From positions 4,572,501-4,636,500 of the forward strand of contig NZ_JAOVZR010000001.1 in assembly GCF_026619415.1 (NCBI RefSeq): 64,000 nucleotides of DNA, read 5' to 3'. Shown here one piece after another: positions 1 to 8,244 of this stretch (positions are counted from its first letter, which is position 1; every line of letters starts with the position of its first letter). The translations under genes were made by a program, and so were the position numbers. Origin of the DNA: Hoeflea algicola. GTDB lineage: Bacteria > Pseudomonadota > Alphaproteobacteria > Rhizobiales > Rhizobiaceae. The notes beneath the pieces were generated by a model. It did not search any database, had not been told where the DNA came from, and worked only from the letters and a program-made list of their open reading frames with translations.

Positions 1-645
1 GCAGCCGGTAACTGGACCGGCTGGGAAATCGAATTCATGAACGCCGTCTGCGCCGAGGCCAAGCTTGATTGCGTGGTCACGCCGGTTGCTTGGGATGGCA
101 TCATTCCGGCGCTGACATCGAACAAGATCGACGCCATCGTCGGCTCGATGTCGATTACCGAAGAGCGTATGAAGACCATTGATTTCTCGGATAAGTATTA
201 CAATACGCCTGCGGTTGTCGCGATGGCCAAGGGCGGCGGCATCACCCCGGACGCAGAGGGACTGAAGGGCAAGATCCTCGGTGTTCAGGTCTCCACGATC
301 CACCAGAAATATGCAATCGAGCATTTCGGTGACGTCGCAGCGGAGATCAAGGAATACCAGACCCAGGACGAAGCCAATCAGGATCTAGCTGCCGGACGTG
401 TTGATGCCGTCATGGCGGATTCACTGGCGCTGGATGCTTTCGTCAAGTCAGACACGTGCTGCGAAATTGCCGGCGCGGTGGAAGACGATTCGGCGATCCT
501 CGGTGCCGGCGTTGGCGTTGGCCTACGCAAGGGTGATGATGAGCTGCGCGAGAAATTCAACACAGCCATCGCCGCCATCCGCGAAAACGGCACTTATGCC
601 GAGTTCTCGAAGAAGTATTTCGACTTCGACATCTACGGCAAGTAA
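1..645 (+). CDS. Polar amino-acid ABC transporter substrate-binding protein, N-terminus cut by window edge
   Basis: The reading frame is open from base 1 (GCA GCC GGT...) and ends at TAA 643-645, so the signal peptide and first part of lobe 1 lie left of the window. The visible 214 residues show the bacterial SBP_3 fold (HisJ/ArgT type): WDGIIPALTSNKIDAIVGSM, then ITEERMKTIDFSDKYYNT, then a lobe-2 segment GKILGVQVSTIHQKYA, and a C-terminus ending in KYFDFDIYGK. Proteins of this family bind polar amino acids or opines in the periplasm. Two permease genes follow on the same strand, as in his/art/occ-type operons; the ATPase gene must lie upstream. The exact ligand cannot be read from this part. 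Confidence 0.9.
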   Translation, partial: AAGNWTGWEIEFMNAVCAEAKLDCVVTPVAWDGIIPALTSNKIDAIVGSMSITEERMKTIDFSDKYYNTPAVVAMAKGGGITPDAEGLKGKILGVQVSTIHQKYAIEHFGDVAAEIKEYQTQDEANQDLAAGRVDAVMADSLALDAFVKSDTCCEIAGAVEDDSAILGAGVGVGLRKGDDELREKFNTAIAAIRENGTYAEFSKKYFDFDIYGK

Positions 646-708
646 TGCGCCTCGCTGGCGCAATCGCTCCAGCCGGATCGGCGGGTTCACCTCGCCGATC
701 CGCAATGA

Positions 709-1449
709 GTGTTTCAAATGCTTGACTGGATCACCGGCATTGCCGCCTGGGAGCTTCTGGCGCTTGAGCCGCCAGGCTGGGGCGGTGTGTTGCTCAAAGG
801 TCTTGCGGTTTCGCTGCAGGTTGCCGTCGGCGGCTATATTCTCGGCTTTCTGATCGGCATCGGTGGTGCCACCGGCAAGCTCTATGGTGGGCCGATCCTG
901 CGCGATGTGCTCGATGTCTACACCACGCTGGTGCGCGCGGTGCCAGAGCTGGTTCTCATCCTGTTGCTTTATTACGCAGGCACCGACGCGCTTAACAAGA
1001 TCATGATCCTGATGGGCGCCGAGCGCACCGATATCAGCGGTTTGGCCGCGGGCATCTTTGTCATTGGCGTGGTGCAGGGCGCCTATCAAACCGAAGTTCT
1101 GCGCGGTGCTTTCAAGGCCGTGCCCTATGGACAGATCGAAGCGGCGCGGGCCTATGGCATGTCGTCGCTGCAAGTTCTGCGGCGCATTATTTTGCCCGGC
1201 ATGCTGCCGCATGCGGTGCCCGGCCTTGCCAATCTTTGGCTGATAGCTACCAAGGACACGGCGCTTCTGGCTGTTGTCGGTGTCTCGGAACTGACGCTTG
1301 TGACGCGACAGGCAGGCGGCACCACCAAGTCCTATTTCCTGTTTTTCATGGCTGCGGGGCTGCTTTACCTGATGGTGACACTGCTTTCCAATGTCGTCAT
1401 TCGTCGTGTTGAACGCCATGCCCGTCGTGGCATGACGGCGGTGCGCTGA
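709..1449 (+). CDS. Polar amino-acid ABC transporter permease (HisQ/ArtQ type)
   Basis: About 246 residues with five or six hydrophobic segments and the inner-membrane permease EAA loop (QIEAARAYGMSSLQVLRRII.. around residues 143-160), which docks on the ATPase. The first segment VSLQVAVGGYILGFLIG and the TTLVRAVPELVLILLLYY element are typical of the HisM/HisQ family. It follows the binding protein by 63 bases and overlaps the next permease by one base (TGATG at 1447-1451). The GTG at 709 is the longest start; ATG at 718 (MLDWITG) is equally possible because neither has a clear Shine-Dalgarno sequence. Together with the next gene it should form the heterodimeric membrane channel. Confidence 0.9.
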   Translation: MFQMLDWITGIAAWELLALEPPGWGGVLLKGLAVSLQVAVGGYILGFLIGIGGATGKLYGGPILRDVLDVYTTLVRAVPELVLILLLYYAGTDALNKIMILMGAERTDISGLAAGIFVIGVVQGAYQTEVLRGAFKAVPYGQIEAARAYGMSSLQVLRRIILPGMLPHAVPGLANLWLIATKDTALLAVVGVSELTLVTRQAGGTTKSYFLFFMAAGLLYLMVTLLSNVVIRRVERHARRGMTAVR

Positions 1450-2228
1450 TGGAACCGGAACTCAGAAGCTGGAAGGAGCCGCACCGTTTGGTGCTGCTGG
1501 CGATTGCCATCGGCATCGTGGTGTTTGCCGCGACCACCATGCGCTGGGACTGGTTGCCGCGTTACTCCGGAAAGCTGGTCACCGGTGTCGGCACCACATT
1601 GTGGCTGCTGTTTCTCACCAGCGTGCTGGGCTTTCTCCTTGCCGTGCCGCTCGGTCTGGCTCAAGCTGCGGGGCCTTTCTGGTTGTCGGGACCGGCGCGC
1701 GCATTCTGCACCGTGATCCGCGGCACGCCGTTGCTGCTGCAACTGTGGCTTCTCTATTACGGCCTCGGTTCGCTGTTTGCCTACTGGCCGGAGATCCGCC
1801 AGTCCTGGGCTTGGCCCTATCTCAGGTCGGCCTGGCCTTACGGCGTTCTGGCGTTGACCATGTCCTTTGCCGGATACGAGGGAGAGGTGATGCGCGGCGC
1901 CTTTGCCGGCGTGCCCAAGGGTGAACTCGAAGCGGCGCGGGCCTATGGCATGTCGCCCTTCACGGCCTTCCGGCGGATCTGGTTGCCGCGAGCCATTCAT
2001 CGGGCGCTGCCGACGCTGGCTGGTGAAACTGTGCTGCAGCTCAAAGCCACGCCGTTGGTGGCGACGATTACCGTGGTCGATGTCTATGCGATCATCTCCC
2101 GTGTCCGCCAAGACACTTTTCTGACCTACGAGCCGCTGCTGTTGCTGGCCTTGATCTACATGATCCTGACCGGTGTGCTGGTGGTCGCTTTCCGCTGGCT
2201 TGAAGCCAGGGTGCCAGTCCAAAGCTGA
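1449..2228 (+). CDS. Polar amino-acid ABC transporter permease (HisM/ArtM type)
   Basis: A 259-residue membrane protein with the same layout as its upstream neighbour: an early TM helix, the segment GTTLWLLFLTSVLGFLLAVP, then FCTVIRGTPLLLQLWLLYYG, and an EAA loop ELEAARAYGMSPFTAFRRI at about residues 158-176. The conserved FCTVIRGTPLLLQL block is diagnostic of polar amino-acid uptake permeases. The start ATG at 1449 shares its A with the stop codon of the preceding gene, indicating translational coupling. It is the last gene of the operon and converges on the AraC-type regulator at 2252-3238. The 23-base gap between them shows no terminator-like hairpin. Confidence 0.9.
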   Translation: MEPELRSWKEPHRLVLLAIAIGIVVFAATTMRWDWLPRYSGKLVTGVGTTLWLLFLTSVLGFLLAVPLGLAQAAGPFWLSGPARAFCTVIRGTPLLLQLWLLYYGLGSLFAYWPEIRQSWAWPYLRSAWPYGVLALTMSFAGYEGEVMRGAFAGVPKGELEAARAYGMSPFTAFRRIWLPRAIHRALPTLAGETVLQLKATPLVATITVVDVYAIISRVRQDTFLTYEPLLLLALIYMILTGVLVVAFRWLEARVPVQS

Positions 2229-2251
2229 CTTGCCTCGTCTCGACAACACCG

Positions 2252-3238
2252 TTAGGCCGACCGCGCCTTGCGGCTGTCGCGGGGCGGGGTGCCGAATTGC
2301 CGGCTGAAAGCGCGCGAGAATGACGATTCCGATGAAAACCCAGTGCGTGATGCGATATCGGTCATGCTCAACCGCGTATCATTGACCAGCCGTCGCGCCG
2401 CTGCCAGCCTGAGCGACAGGAAATAGGCTCCTGGCGTCTGTTCCAGTTGCCGGGCGAACAGTTGTTCCAGTCCGCGCGCCGACATTGATACCCGTTTGGC
2501 GATTGCCGCGATGCTGACCGGTGCGTCGATATGGGTTTCCATAATCCGCACCGCACGCACCAGCCGTGGATCATGCAGCGTGTCGCCCAGGGTGACATTG
2601 ACCTGGGCGTCGCCAGCCGCACGCAGTTCGTCATGCACAAAGCTGCTGGCAACATCGAGTGCTGCCGGACGGCCGAGAATACGGCCGATCAGATCGACAA
2701 CCATATCGAAGGTGGGCGACGCGCCCGAGGTGGTGATGAAGCGCCCGTCGATGACATAGCGGTCGGGCCTCAGGTCGACATGTGGGAAGGCGCTGGCAAA
2801 CTCCTCGAAATCTTCCCAATGGGTGGCCGCGCGGTGCTCGTCGAGCAGCCCCGTACGCGCCAGCAACCAGGCGCCCGATTCAATGCCGATAACCAGATTG
2901 GTATTGCGGGCAGCGCGGTAAATCAGCGAAATCAGTTTGCGCTCGGTCATGCGCGCGGCGCCAAAGCCAGCGACAACTGCCAGAATATCGCTACGGCTAG
3001 ATGGATCGAGCCTGCGCTGAACCGGCCAGGCGATCCCCGAAGAGGTTTCCGGTGCCTGGCCATCAACGGAGACGAAGCGCCAGTCGAATACCAGCCGACC
3101 GGCTTGCCGATTGGCGGCTCTGAGTGGTTCGACGCTGCTCGCCAGCGTCAGCAGCGAACAGCCGGGCAGGGCCAGCAGATCGACTTTGATCGGGCGGTCC
3201 AATTCAGAAATCATCGACAGAGCTTTGCTTTGTGTCAT
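2252..3238 (-). CDS. GlxA/CdhR-type AraC-family regulator, divergent from the carnitine operon
   Basis: A 328-residue protein with an N-terminal DJ-1/PfpI-like sensing domain (about 15-185: KVDLLALPGCSLLTLASSVE, later IGIESGAWLLARTGLLD and ITTSGASPTFDMVVDLIGR) and a C-terminal AraC helix-turn-helix pair (about 215-320, ending RTGFSSESSFSRAFSRQFGT). GlxA-family members with this architecture include CdhR and GbdR, which activate carnitine and betaine catabolism in Pseudomonas. It is transcribed away from the carnitine genes across a 77-base gap, the usual arrangement for a pathway activator. The ATG at 3238 (MTQSKALSMIS) was chosen over one at 3295 because it fits the family N-terminus and leaves room for the divergent promoter. 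Assignment as the carnitine regulator is by context. Confidence 0.85.
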   Translation of the reverse strand: MTQSKALSMISELDRPIKVDLLALPGCSLLTLASSVEPLRAANRQAGRLVFDWRFVSVDGQAPETSSGIAWPVQRRLDPSSRSDILAVVAGFGAARMTERKLISLIYRAARNTNLVIGIESGAWLLARTGLLDEHRAATHWEDFEEFASAFPHVDLRPDRYVIDGRFITTSGASPTFDMVVDLIGRILGRPAALDVASSFVHDELRAAGDAQVNVTLGDTLHDPRLVRAVRIMETHIDAPVSIAAIAKRVSMSARGLEQLFARQLEQTPGAYFLSLRLAAARRLVNDTRLSMTDIASRTGFSSESSFSRAFSRQFGTPPRDSRKARSA

Positions 3239-3253
3239 GATTACTTCGTAAAT

Positions 3254-3289
3254 TGCAATGCATGTGGCTGCAAGCCAGTCATCATTGCA
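3254..3289. promoter_or_regulatory. Candidate regulator-binding inverted repeat in the cdhR-like/BKACE divergent gap
   Basis: The 77-base divergent region holds a perfect 7-base inverted repeat, TGCAATG (3254-3260) and CATTGCA (3283-3289), separated by 22 bases. It is the only strong symmetry here and lies between the two start codons, so it is a reasonable operator for the adjacent AraC-type regulator. No convincing -35/-10 pair was identified. Confidence 0.4.
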
Positions 3290-3315
3290 CGACACTCAAG
3301 AGGAGGATTGACCGC

Positions 3316-4233
3316 ATGCCATTGACCATGAATCGCGAGGTTTTCATCACCTGCGCCGTCACCGGATCCGGCGCCACCCAGGACCGCAGCCCGCATGTGC
3401 CGCGTTCGCCCGAGCAGATTGCCAATTCGGCGATCGATGCCGCCAAGGCCGGCGCCGCAATTGTTCATTGCCATGTCCGCGATCCCGAGACCGGCAGCCC
3501 GCGCCGCGATGTTGCGCTGTACCGGGAAGTCACCGAGCGCATTCGCGAAGCCGAAGTCGATGTCGTCTTGAACCTGACCGCAGGCATGGGCGGTGATATC
3601 ACCTTTGGCCCGACCGAAAAGCCGTTGCCGCTCAATCCGGTCGGCACCGACATGGTCGGTGCATCCGAACGCATGAAGCACATTCTCGAATGCCTGCCCG
3701 AGATGTGCACGCTTGATTGCGGCACCATGAATTTTGCCGAGGCCGATTACGTCATGACCAACACCCCGGGCATGCTGCGTGCCATGGGCGGCATGATGAC
3801 CCAGCTTGGCGTCAAGCCGGAGATCGAGGCCTTCGACACCGGTCATCTCTGGTTCGCCAAGGAACTGGTCAAGGAAGGCGTGCTCGCGCCCGACGCTCTG
3901 GTGCAGCTCTGCATGGGCGTGCCCTGGGGCGCGCCGGACGACCTCAACACCTTCATGGCGATGGTCAACAATGTGCCCGATGACTGGAACTGGTCGGCCT
4001 TCGCGCTTGGCCGCAACCAGATGGCCTATGTCGCGGCCTCCGTGCTGGCCGGCGGCAATGTCCGCGTTGGTCTTGAAGACAATCTCTGGCTCGGCAAGGG
4101 CCAGCTCGCCACCAATGCCCAGCTGGTCGAGCGCGCGGCATCAATCGTCGAGAACATGGGCGCGCGGGTCATCGGTCCGCAGGAAGTCCGCGAACGGCTC
4201 AACCTGACCAAGCGCGCGCCTGCGGCTGCATGA
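3316..4233 (+). CDS. BKACE-family beta-keto acid cleavage enzyme, probable 3-dehydrocarnitine cleavage
   Basis: 305 residues, the usual size of the beta-keto acid cleavage enzyme (DUF849) family. The metal-binding motif IVHCHVRDPETGSP (about residues 47-60) and the barrel segments LNLTAGMGGDITFGPTE and IEAFDTGHLWFAKEL are characteristic. These enzymes condense a beta-keto acid with acetyl-CoA and release acetoacetate plus a new CoA ester. The carnitine-specific member converts 3-dehydrocarnitine to acetoacetate and betainyl-CoA, and the neighbouring carnitine dehydrogenase makes that reading likely here. The start at 3316 is preceded by a strong AGAGGAGGA ribosome site. It is the first gene of the operon, and the next gene begins 20 bases after its stop. 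Confidence 0.9.
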   Translation: MPLTMNREVFITCAVTGSGATQDRSPHVPRSPEQIANSAIDAAKAGAAIVHCHVRDPETGSPRRDVALYREVTERIREAEVDVVLNLTAGMGGDITFGPTEKPLPLNPVGTDMVGASERMKHILECLPEMCTLDCGTMNFAEADYVMTNTPGMLRAMGGMMTQLGVKPEIEAFDTGHLWFAKELVKEGVLAPDALVQLCMGVPWGAPDDLNTFMAMVNNVPDDWNWSAFALGRNQMAYVAASVLAGGNVRVGLEDNLWLGKGQLATNAQLVERAASIVENMGARVIGPQEVRERLNLTKRAPAAA

Positions 4234-4253
4234 AACACGAAGGGGAGGGTGGC

Positions 4254-4874
4254 ATGGAAAAGGTCAAGTTCAGGGCGATGAAGGATGGCGACCGTGAGGG
4301 CTATGAGTTCCTCACCGAGCACGAAATCGAGTATGCCGCCAAGACCGGCGAACGCTTGCTCTCGGCAATGGTCGATCTCGACAAGAGCCTGTCGGGTTAC
4401 CAGGTCACGCGGCTCGGACATTCGCTGCAGGCCGCCACCCGCGCCTGGCGCGATGGCGCCGATGTCGACTGGGTGGTCTCGGCACTGCTGCATGACATCG
4501 GCGACATCTACGCGCCCTACAATCACGATGAATATGCAGCCGCTATCCTCAAACCCTTCGTGCGCGAGCAATGCGCCTGGGTGGTGGAAAAGCACGGCGA
4601 CTTCCAGAAGCTCTACTATGCCCAGCATGTTGGCGGTAATCCGCATGCGCGCGATGCCTACAAGGGGCACGCCTATTACGATGATTGCGCCACATTCTGC
4701 GAGCGCTGGGATCAGAACAGCTTTGACCCGGACTACCCGCATGAAGACATCGAGTTCTTCCGCGATCAAGTCGAGCAGGTCTTTGCCCGCAAAGCCTATG
4801 ATCCTGCAGTGATCCGCGCCGGCGAACGCGTTGAACTGACCGATCCCACACTTGCCAAAGAGCGAAACACATGA
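4254..4874 (+). CDS. HD-domain protein related to PhnZ/TmpB di-iron oxygenases
   Basis: 206 residues. The HD-type metal ligands are readable in order: H in LGHSLQAA, HD in LLHDIGD, H in YNHDEYAAAI, H in VVEKHGDFQ and a C-terminal D in WDQNSFDPDY. A GHSLQ helix followed by LLHDIGD and a late WDQNSFD is the pattern of the PhnZ/TmpB mixed-valent di-iron oxygenase branch rather than of HD phosphohydrolases. TmpB acts on a trimethylammonium phosphonate, so a quaternary-ammonium substrate would fit this carnitine operon, but the real reaction is unknown. ATG 4254 was chosen because AGGGGAGG sits just upstream; an ATG at 4230 overlapping the previous stop is less likely. Its TGA overlaps the next ATG. 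Confidence 0.75.
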   Translation: MEKVKFRAMKDGDREGYEFLTEHEIEYAAKTGERLLSAMVDLDKSLSGYQVTRLGHSLQAATRAWRDGADVDWVVSALLHDIGDIYAPYNHDEYAAAILKPFVREQCAWVVEKHGDFQKLYYAQHVGGNPHARDAYKGHAYYDDCATFCERWDQNSFDPDYPHEDIEFFRDQVEQVFARKAYDPAVIRAGERVELTDPTLAKERNT

Positions 4875-6304
4875 GTGAAAACAAAACAGCCGCCATCATC
4901 GGCGGTGGTGTCATCGGCGGCGGCTGGGCTGCGCGCTTCCTCCTCAATGGCTGGAACGTGATCGTCTCCGATCCTGATCCAGAGGCCGAACGCAAGGTCA
5001 GTGAAGTGCTTGCCAATGCGCGGCGCTCCTTGCCCGCGCTGTCGGATGTGACCGTCCCGAAAGAAGGCAAACTGAGTTTCGCTGCGTCGCTGGCAGAAGC
5101 CGTGGCTGACGCGGACTGGATCCAGGAAAGCGCGCCAGAACGCCTCGATATCAAGCACCAGGTGTTTGCTGAAATCCAGGCCCATTGCCGCAAGGATGCG
5201 CTGATCGGCTCGTCCACGTCAGGCTTCAAACCGTCCGAGCTGCAGCAGGGCGCGGCGAGGCCGGAACAGATTTTCGTCGCCCACCCGTTCAACCCGGTCT
5301 ACCTGCTGCCGGTTATCGAGCTTGTCGGGGTTCAGGAAACTGTCGAGCGCGCCAAAGAGGTGCTCGAAGAAATCGGCATGAAGCCGCTGATCGTGCGCAA
5401 GGAAATTGACGCCCACATTGCCGACCGGTTTCTCGAAGCTGTCTGGCGCGAGGCGCTTTGGTTGATCAAGGACGGCGTTGCCACCACCCAGGAAATCGAC
5501 GATGTCATCCGCTATGGCTTCGGCATGCGCTGGGCCCAGATGGGCCTGTTCGAGACTTATCGCATAGCCGGTGGCGAGGCGGGTATGCGCCATTTCATCG
5601 CCCAGTTCGGCCCGTGCCTCTCCTGGCCCTGGACCAAGCTGATGGATGTGCCGGAACTGACCGAAGAACTGACCAACATGATCGCCGATCAGTCGGACGC
5701 GCAGTCGGGCATGCATTCGATCCGCGAACTCGAGCGCATCCGCGACGACAATCTTGTTGCCATGATGCGGGCGCTCAAGGGCCGTAACTGGGGTGCCGGC
5801 GATCTGCTCAATGCCCAGGACGCACGCAACAAGCCGCCACTGCCCACTGACATTGACCAACCGCTAACAACACTCAACCGCGTTATCCCGATCGACTGGA
5901 TGGACTACAACGGCCACATGAACGAAAGCCGTTACGGGCAGGTGTTCTCTGATGCAGGCGACGTGGTGATGTCGATGGTCGGCGCCGACCAGGCCTATAT
6001 CGCCGGCGGTCTGTCCTATTTCACCGTCTCCAATGAAATCGGCTATCTCAACGAGACCCATCTTGGCGATGTGATCCATGTCCGCACCCAGGTTCTCGAA
6101 GCCCGTGGCAAGAAGCTACGGCTGTATCACGAGATGATCCGGACCGCTGACGGCGAATTGTTGGCGACCTGTAACCAGCTTCTGCTCCATGTTTCGCTCG
6201 AAACCCGAAAATCCTGCGAACCGGAAGGTGCGGTTCTAGCCAAGATCACCGCGCTTGGCGAAGCCCAGTCGAAACTGCCCAAGCCAGCCAGCATGCGGGA
6301 TTAG
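4871..6304 (+). CDS. lcdH: L-carnitine 3-dehydrogenase fused to betainyl-CoA thioesterase
   Basis: 477 residues in two parts. Residues 1 to about 320 are a 3-hydroxyacyl-CoA-dehydrogenase-type enzyme: NAD-binding GGGVIGGGWAARF near residue 11, the HPFNPVYLLPVIELV block and IDAHIADRFLEAVWREAL. This is the L-carnitine dehydrogenase family, which oxidises carnitine to 3-dehydrocarnitine. From about residue 335 a hot-dog thioesterase domain begins with DWMDYNGHMNESRYGQVFSD, the 4HBT-type signature. Such fusions are known from rhizobial carnitine dehydrogenases; in Pseudomonas the thioesterase is a separate gene. The thioesterase would hydrolyse betainyl-CoA, made by the BKACE step, to glycine betaine. 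ATG 4871 overlaps the upstream stop (ATGA). Confidence 0.93.
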   Translation: MSENKTAAIIGGGVIGGGWAARFLLNGWNVIVSDPDPEAERKVSEVLANARRSLPALSDVTVPKEGKLSFAASLAEAVADADWIQESAPERLDIKHQVFAEIQAHCRKDALIGSSTSGFKPSELQQGAARPEQIFVAHPFNPVYLLPVIELVGVQETVERAKEVLEEIGMKPLIVRKEIDAHIADRFLEAVWREALWLIKDGVATTQEIDDVIRYGFGMRWAQMGLFETYRIAGGEAGMRHFIAQFGPCLSWPWTKLMDVPELTEELTNMIADQSDAQSGMHSIRELERIRDDNLVAMMRALKGRNWGAGDLLNAQDARNKPPLPTDIDQPLTTLNRVIPIDWMDYNGHMNESRYGQVFSDAGDVVMSMVGADQAYIAGGLSYFTVSNEIGYLNETHLGDVIHVRTQVLEARGKKLRLYHEMIRTADGELLATCNQLLLHVSLETRKSCEPEGAVLAKITALGEAQSKLPKPASMRD

Positions 6305-6307
6305 GGC

Positions 6308-7069
6308 ATGAGCAAGCGGGTTCTCATCACCGGTGGCGGATCGGGCATCGGCAAGGCAATGGCTCAGGCCTTTGCAGTCGATGGTGCCCGGATCTTTGTC
6401 ACCGATATGGACGAGGCCGCGTTGGCTCAGTGCCCTAATAGTTGGCTGAAAATGACCGGCGACGCCAGCGATCCTGAGCACATGCGGGCGGTGTTCGCGT
6501 GCATTTCAGATGAGTGGGATGGCATCGACGTCGTCTGCGCCAATGCCGGCATTGCCGGTCCCACGGCTCTGGTCGAGGATGTCGAGCCGGAAGATTTCCG
6601 CCGCTGCGTGGCAGTCAATCTCGAAGGCGCGTTTCTGGCCGCAAAATATGCCGCGCCGATGATGAAAGCGCAAAAATCCGGCGTCATCCTGATCACCTCG
6701 TCGAATGCAGGCATCAACGGTTTTCCAAACCGGTCACCCTATTCATCGGCGAAATGGGCCGTGATCGGCCTGATGAAGACGTTGGCCATGGAGCTCGGCC
6801 CCTACGGTATCCGCGCCAATGCGATCGCACCGGGATGCGTTGAAGGTCCGCGGATTGATGGTGTGATTGCGCGTGAGGCCAAGGCCAAGGGCACAACGCC
6901 CGAAGCCATCCGGGCAGGCTACGAGGCGGGCGTTTCAATGCGCTCCTTCGTCTCGGCTCAGGACATAGCCAATATGGCCGTTTTTCTGGCGTCCGACGGT
7001 GCACGGCTGGTGTCAGGCCAGGTGATTGCCGTTGATGGCCATACTGAAAACCCCGACCCAAAGGTATGA
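6308..7069 (+). CDS. Short-chain dehydrogenase/reductase of the carnitine operon
   Basis: A 253-residue classical SDR: cofactor motif TGGGSGIGKAMA at residues 8-19, NAG motif VCANAGIAG, catalytic Ser in ITSSNAG and Tyr-Lys in YSSAKWAVIGLMK, followed by IRANAIAPGCVEGPR. It starts three bases after the dehydrogenase-thioesterase stop and is certainly in the same transcript. The substrate is not shown by sequence. Context allows a 3-hydroxy compound of the pathway, for example D-carnitine (giving the same 3-dehydrocarnitine) or another hydroxy intermediate; this is inference. Confidence 0.85.
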   Translation: MSKRVLITGGGSGIGKAMAQAFAVDGARIFVTDMDEAALAQCPNSWLKMTGDASDPEHMRAVFACISDEWDGIDVVCANAGIAGPTALVEDVEPEDFRRCVAVNLEGAFLAAKYAAPMMKAQKSGVILITSSNAGINGFPNRSPYSSAKWAVIGLMKTLAMELGPYGIRANAIAPGCVEGPRIDGVIAREAKAKGTTPEAIRAGYEAGVSMRSFVSAQDIANMAVFLASDGARLVSGQVIAVDGHTENPDPKV

Positions 7070-7073
7070 GAAC

Positions 7074-8237
7074 ATGGATTTCGGACTGACCCAGGAACAG
7101 GAGATGATCGTCGAGACCACACGGGCTTTCGTCGAGAATGAACTCTATCCGCACGAAGCCGAGGTTGAACGCACCGGCCATCTCGATATGGATCTTGTCC
7201 GCGAGATCCAGCAGAAGGCGATCGCTGCCGGTCTCTATGCCGCAAACATCCCCGAAGAATTCGGCGGCGCCGGCCTCGATACGCCGACCTGGTTGCTCTA
7301 CGAGAAGGAGCTTGGCCGCGCCAATTACGCGCTGCACTGGACCTGCGTCGCTCGGCCCTCCAACATTCTCTGCGCCGGAACACCTGATCAGCGCGCTCGG
7401 TATCTCGAGCCCTGCGTTGCTGGCGAAAAATGGGATTGCCTGGCCATGACCGAGCCGGGCGCCGGCTCCGATCTGCGCGGCATGAAGGCGAGCGCCAAGC
7501 AGGATGGCACGGACTGGGTGCTCAACGGCACCAAGCATTTCATCTCGCACGCCGATATCGCCGATTTCACCATCGCCTTCATGGCCACCGGCGAGGAAGA
7601 AACGCCGCGCGGGCCGAAAAAACTGATCACTGCGTTCTTTGTCGACAAGGGTACACCGGGTTATGCCGTTCGCGACGGTTACCGCAATGTCTCCCATCGC
7701 GGCTATACCAACGCCATCCTCGAATTCGACAACTGCCGCATTCCTGCTGAAAATGTGCTCGGCGAAGTCCATAAGGGGTTTGAAGTCGCCAACACCTGGC
7801 TCGGCGCAACCCGGTTGCAGGTCGGCGCGACATGTCTTGGCCGCGCCGACCGCGCCTTCCAGCATTCGGTCGAATGGGCGGCTACCCGCGAGCAGTTCGG
7901 TCAGCCGATCGGCAAATTCCAGGGCGTCTCGTTCAAGCTCGCCGACATGGCGATGGAAATGCAGGCGGCTGAGCTGATGATCCTCGAAGCCGGTTGGAAA
8001 TTCGACCAGGGCACAGCGTCGGATGCCGACATGGCAATGGCCAAGCTCAAGGCCACCGAAATGCTGGCCATGGTCGCCGATGAAGCAATCCAGATCCATG
8101 GCGGCATGGGGCTGATGGATGAACTACCGCTCGAACGTATCTGGCGTGACGCCCGCATCGAACGTATCTGGGAAGGCACATCCGAGATCCAGCGCCACAT
8201 CATCTCGCGCTCGCTGCTGCGTCCGTTTGGCGCGTGA
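7074..8237 (+). CDS. Acyl-CoA dehydrogenase, candidate gamma-butyrobetainyl-CoA dehydrogenase
   Basis: 387 residues with the standard acyl-CoA dehydrogenase order: N-terminal helical domain starting MDFGLTQEQEMIVETTRAF, flavin and substrate signature MTEPGAGSDLRGMKASA, the VLNGTKHFISHAD segment, and the C-terminal helix IHGGMGLMDELPLERIWRDA followed by IWEGTSEIQRH, which carries the likely catalytic glutamate. Next to a CaiD-like hydratase and a CoA ligase, the natural role is oxidation of gamma-butyrobetainyl-CoA to crotonobetainyl-CoA with FAD. ATG 7074 fits the family N-terminus and lies four bases after the SDR stop; an in-frame ATG at 7026 would overlap the SDR and add a non-homologous leader. 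Confidence 0.85.
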   Translation: MDFGLTQEQEMIVETTRAFVENELYPHEAEVERTGHLDMDLVREIQQKAIAAGLYAANIPEEFGGAGLDTPTWLLYEKELGRANYALHWTCVARPSNILCAGTPDQRARYLEPCVAGEKWDCLAMTEPGAGSDLRGMKASAKQDGTDWVLNGTKHFISHADIADFTIAFMATGEEETPRGPKKLITAFFVDKGTPGYAVRDGYRNVSHRGYTNAILEFDNCRIPAENVLGEVHKGFEVANTWLGATRLQVGATCLGRADRAFQHSVEWAATREQFGQPIGKFQGVSFKLADMAMEMQAAELMILEAGWKFDQGTASDADMAMAKLKATEMLAMVADEAIQIHGGMGLMDELPLERIWRDARIERIWEGTSEIQRHIISRSLLRPFGA

Positions 8238-8244
8238 TCCAACC

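Noticed and set aside
6714..8099. 461-residue minus-strand open frame opposite the SDR and acyl-CoA dehydrogenase genes
   Set aside because: Composition is that of an antisense shadow (His/Asp/Arg rich, no motif), and the plus strand carries intact conserved enzymes.
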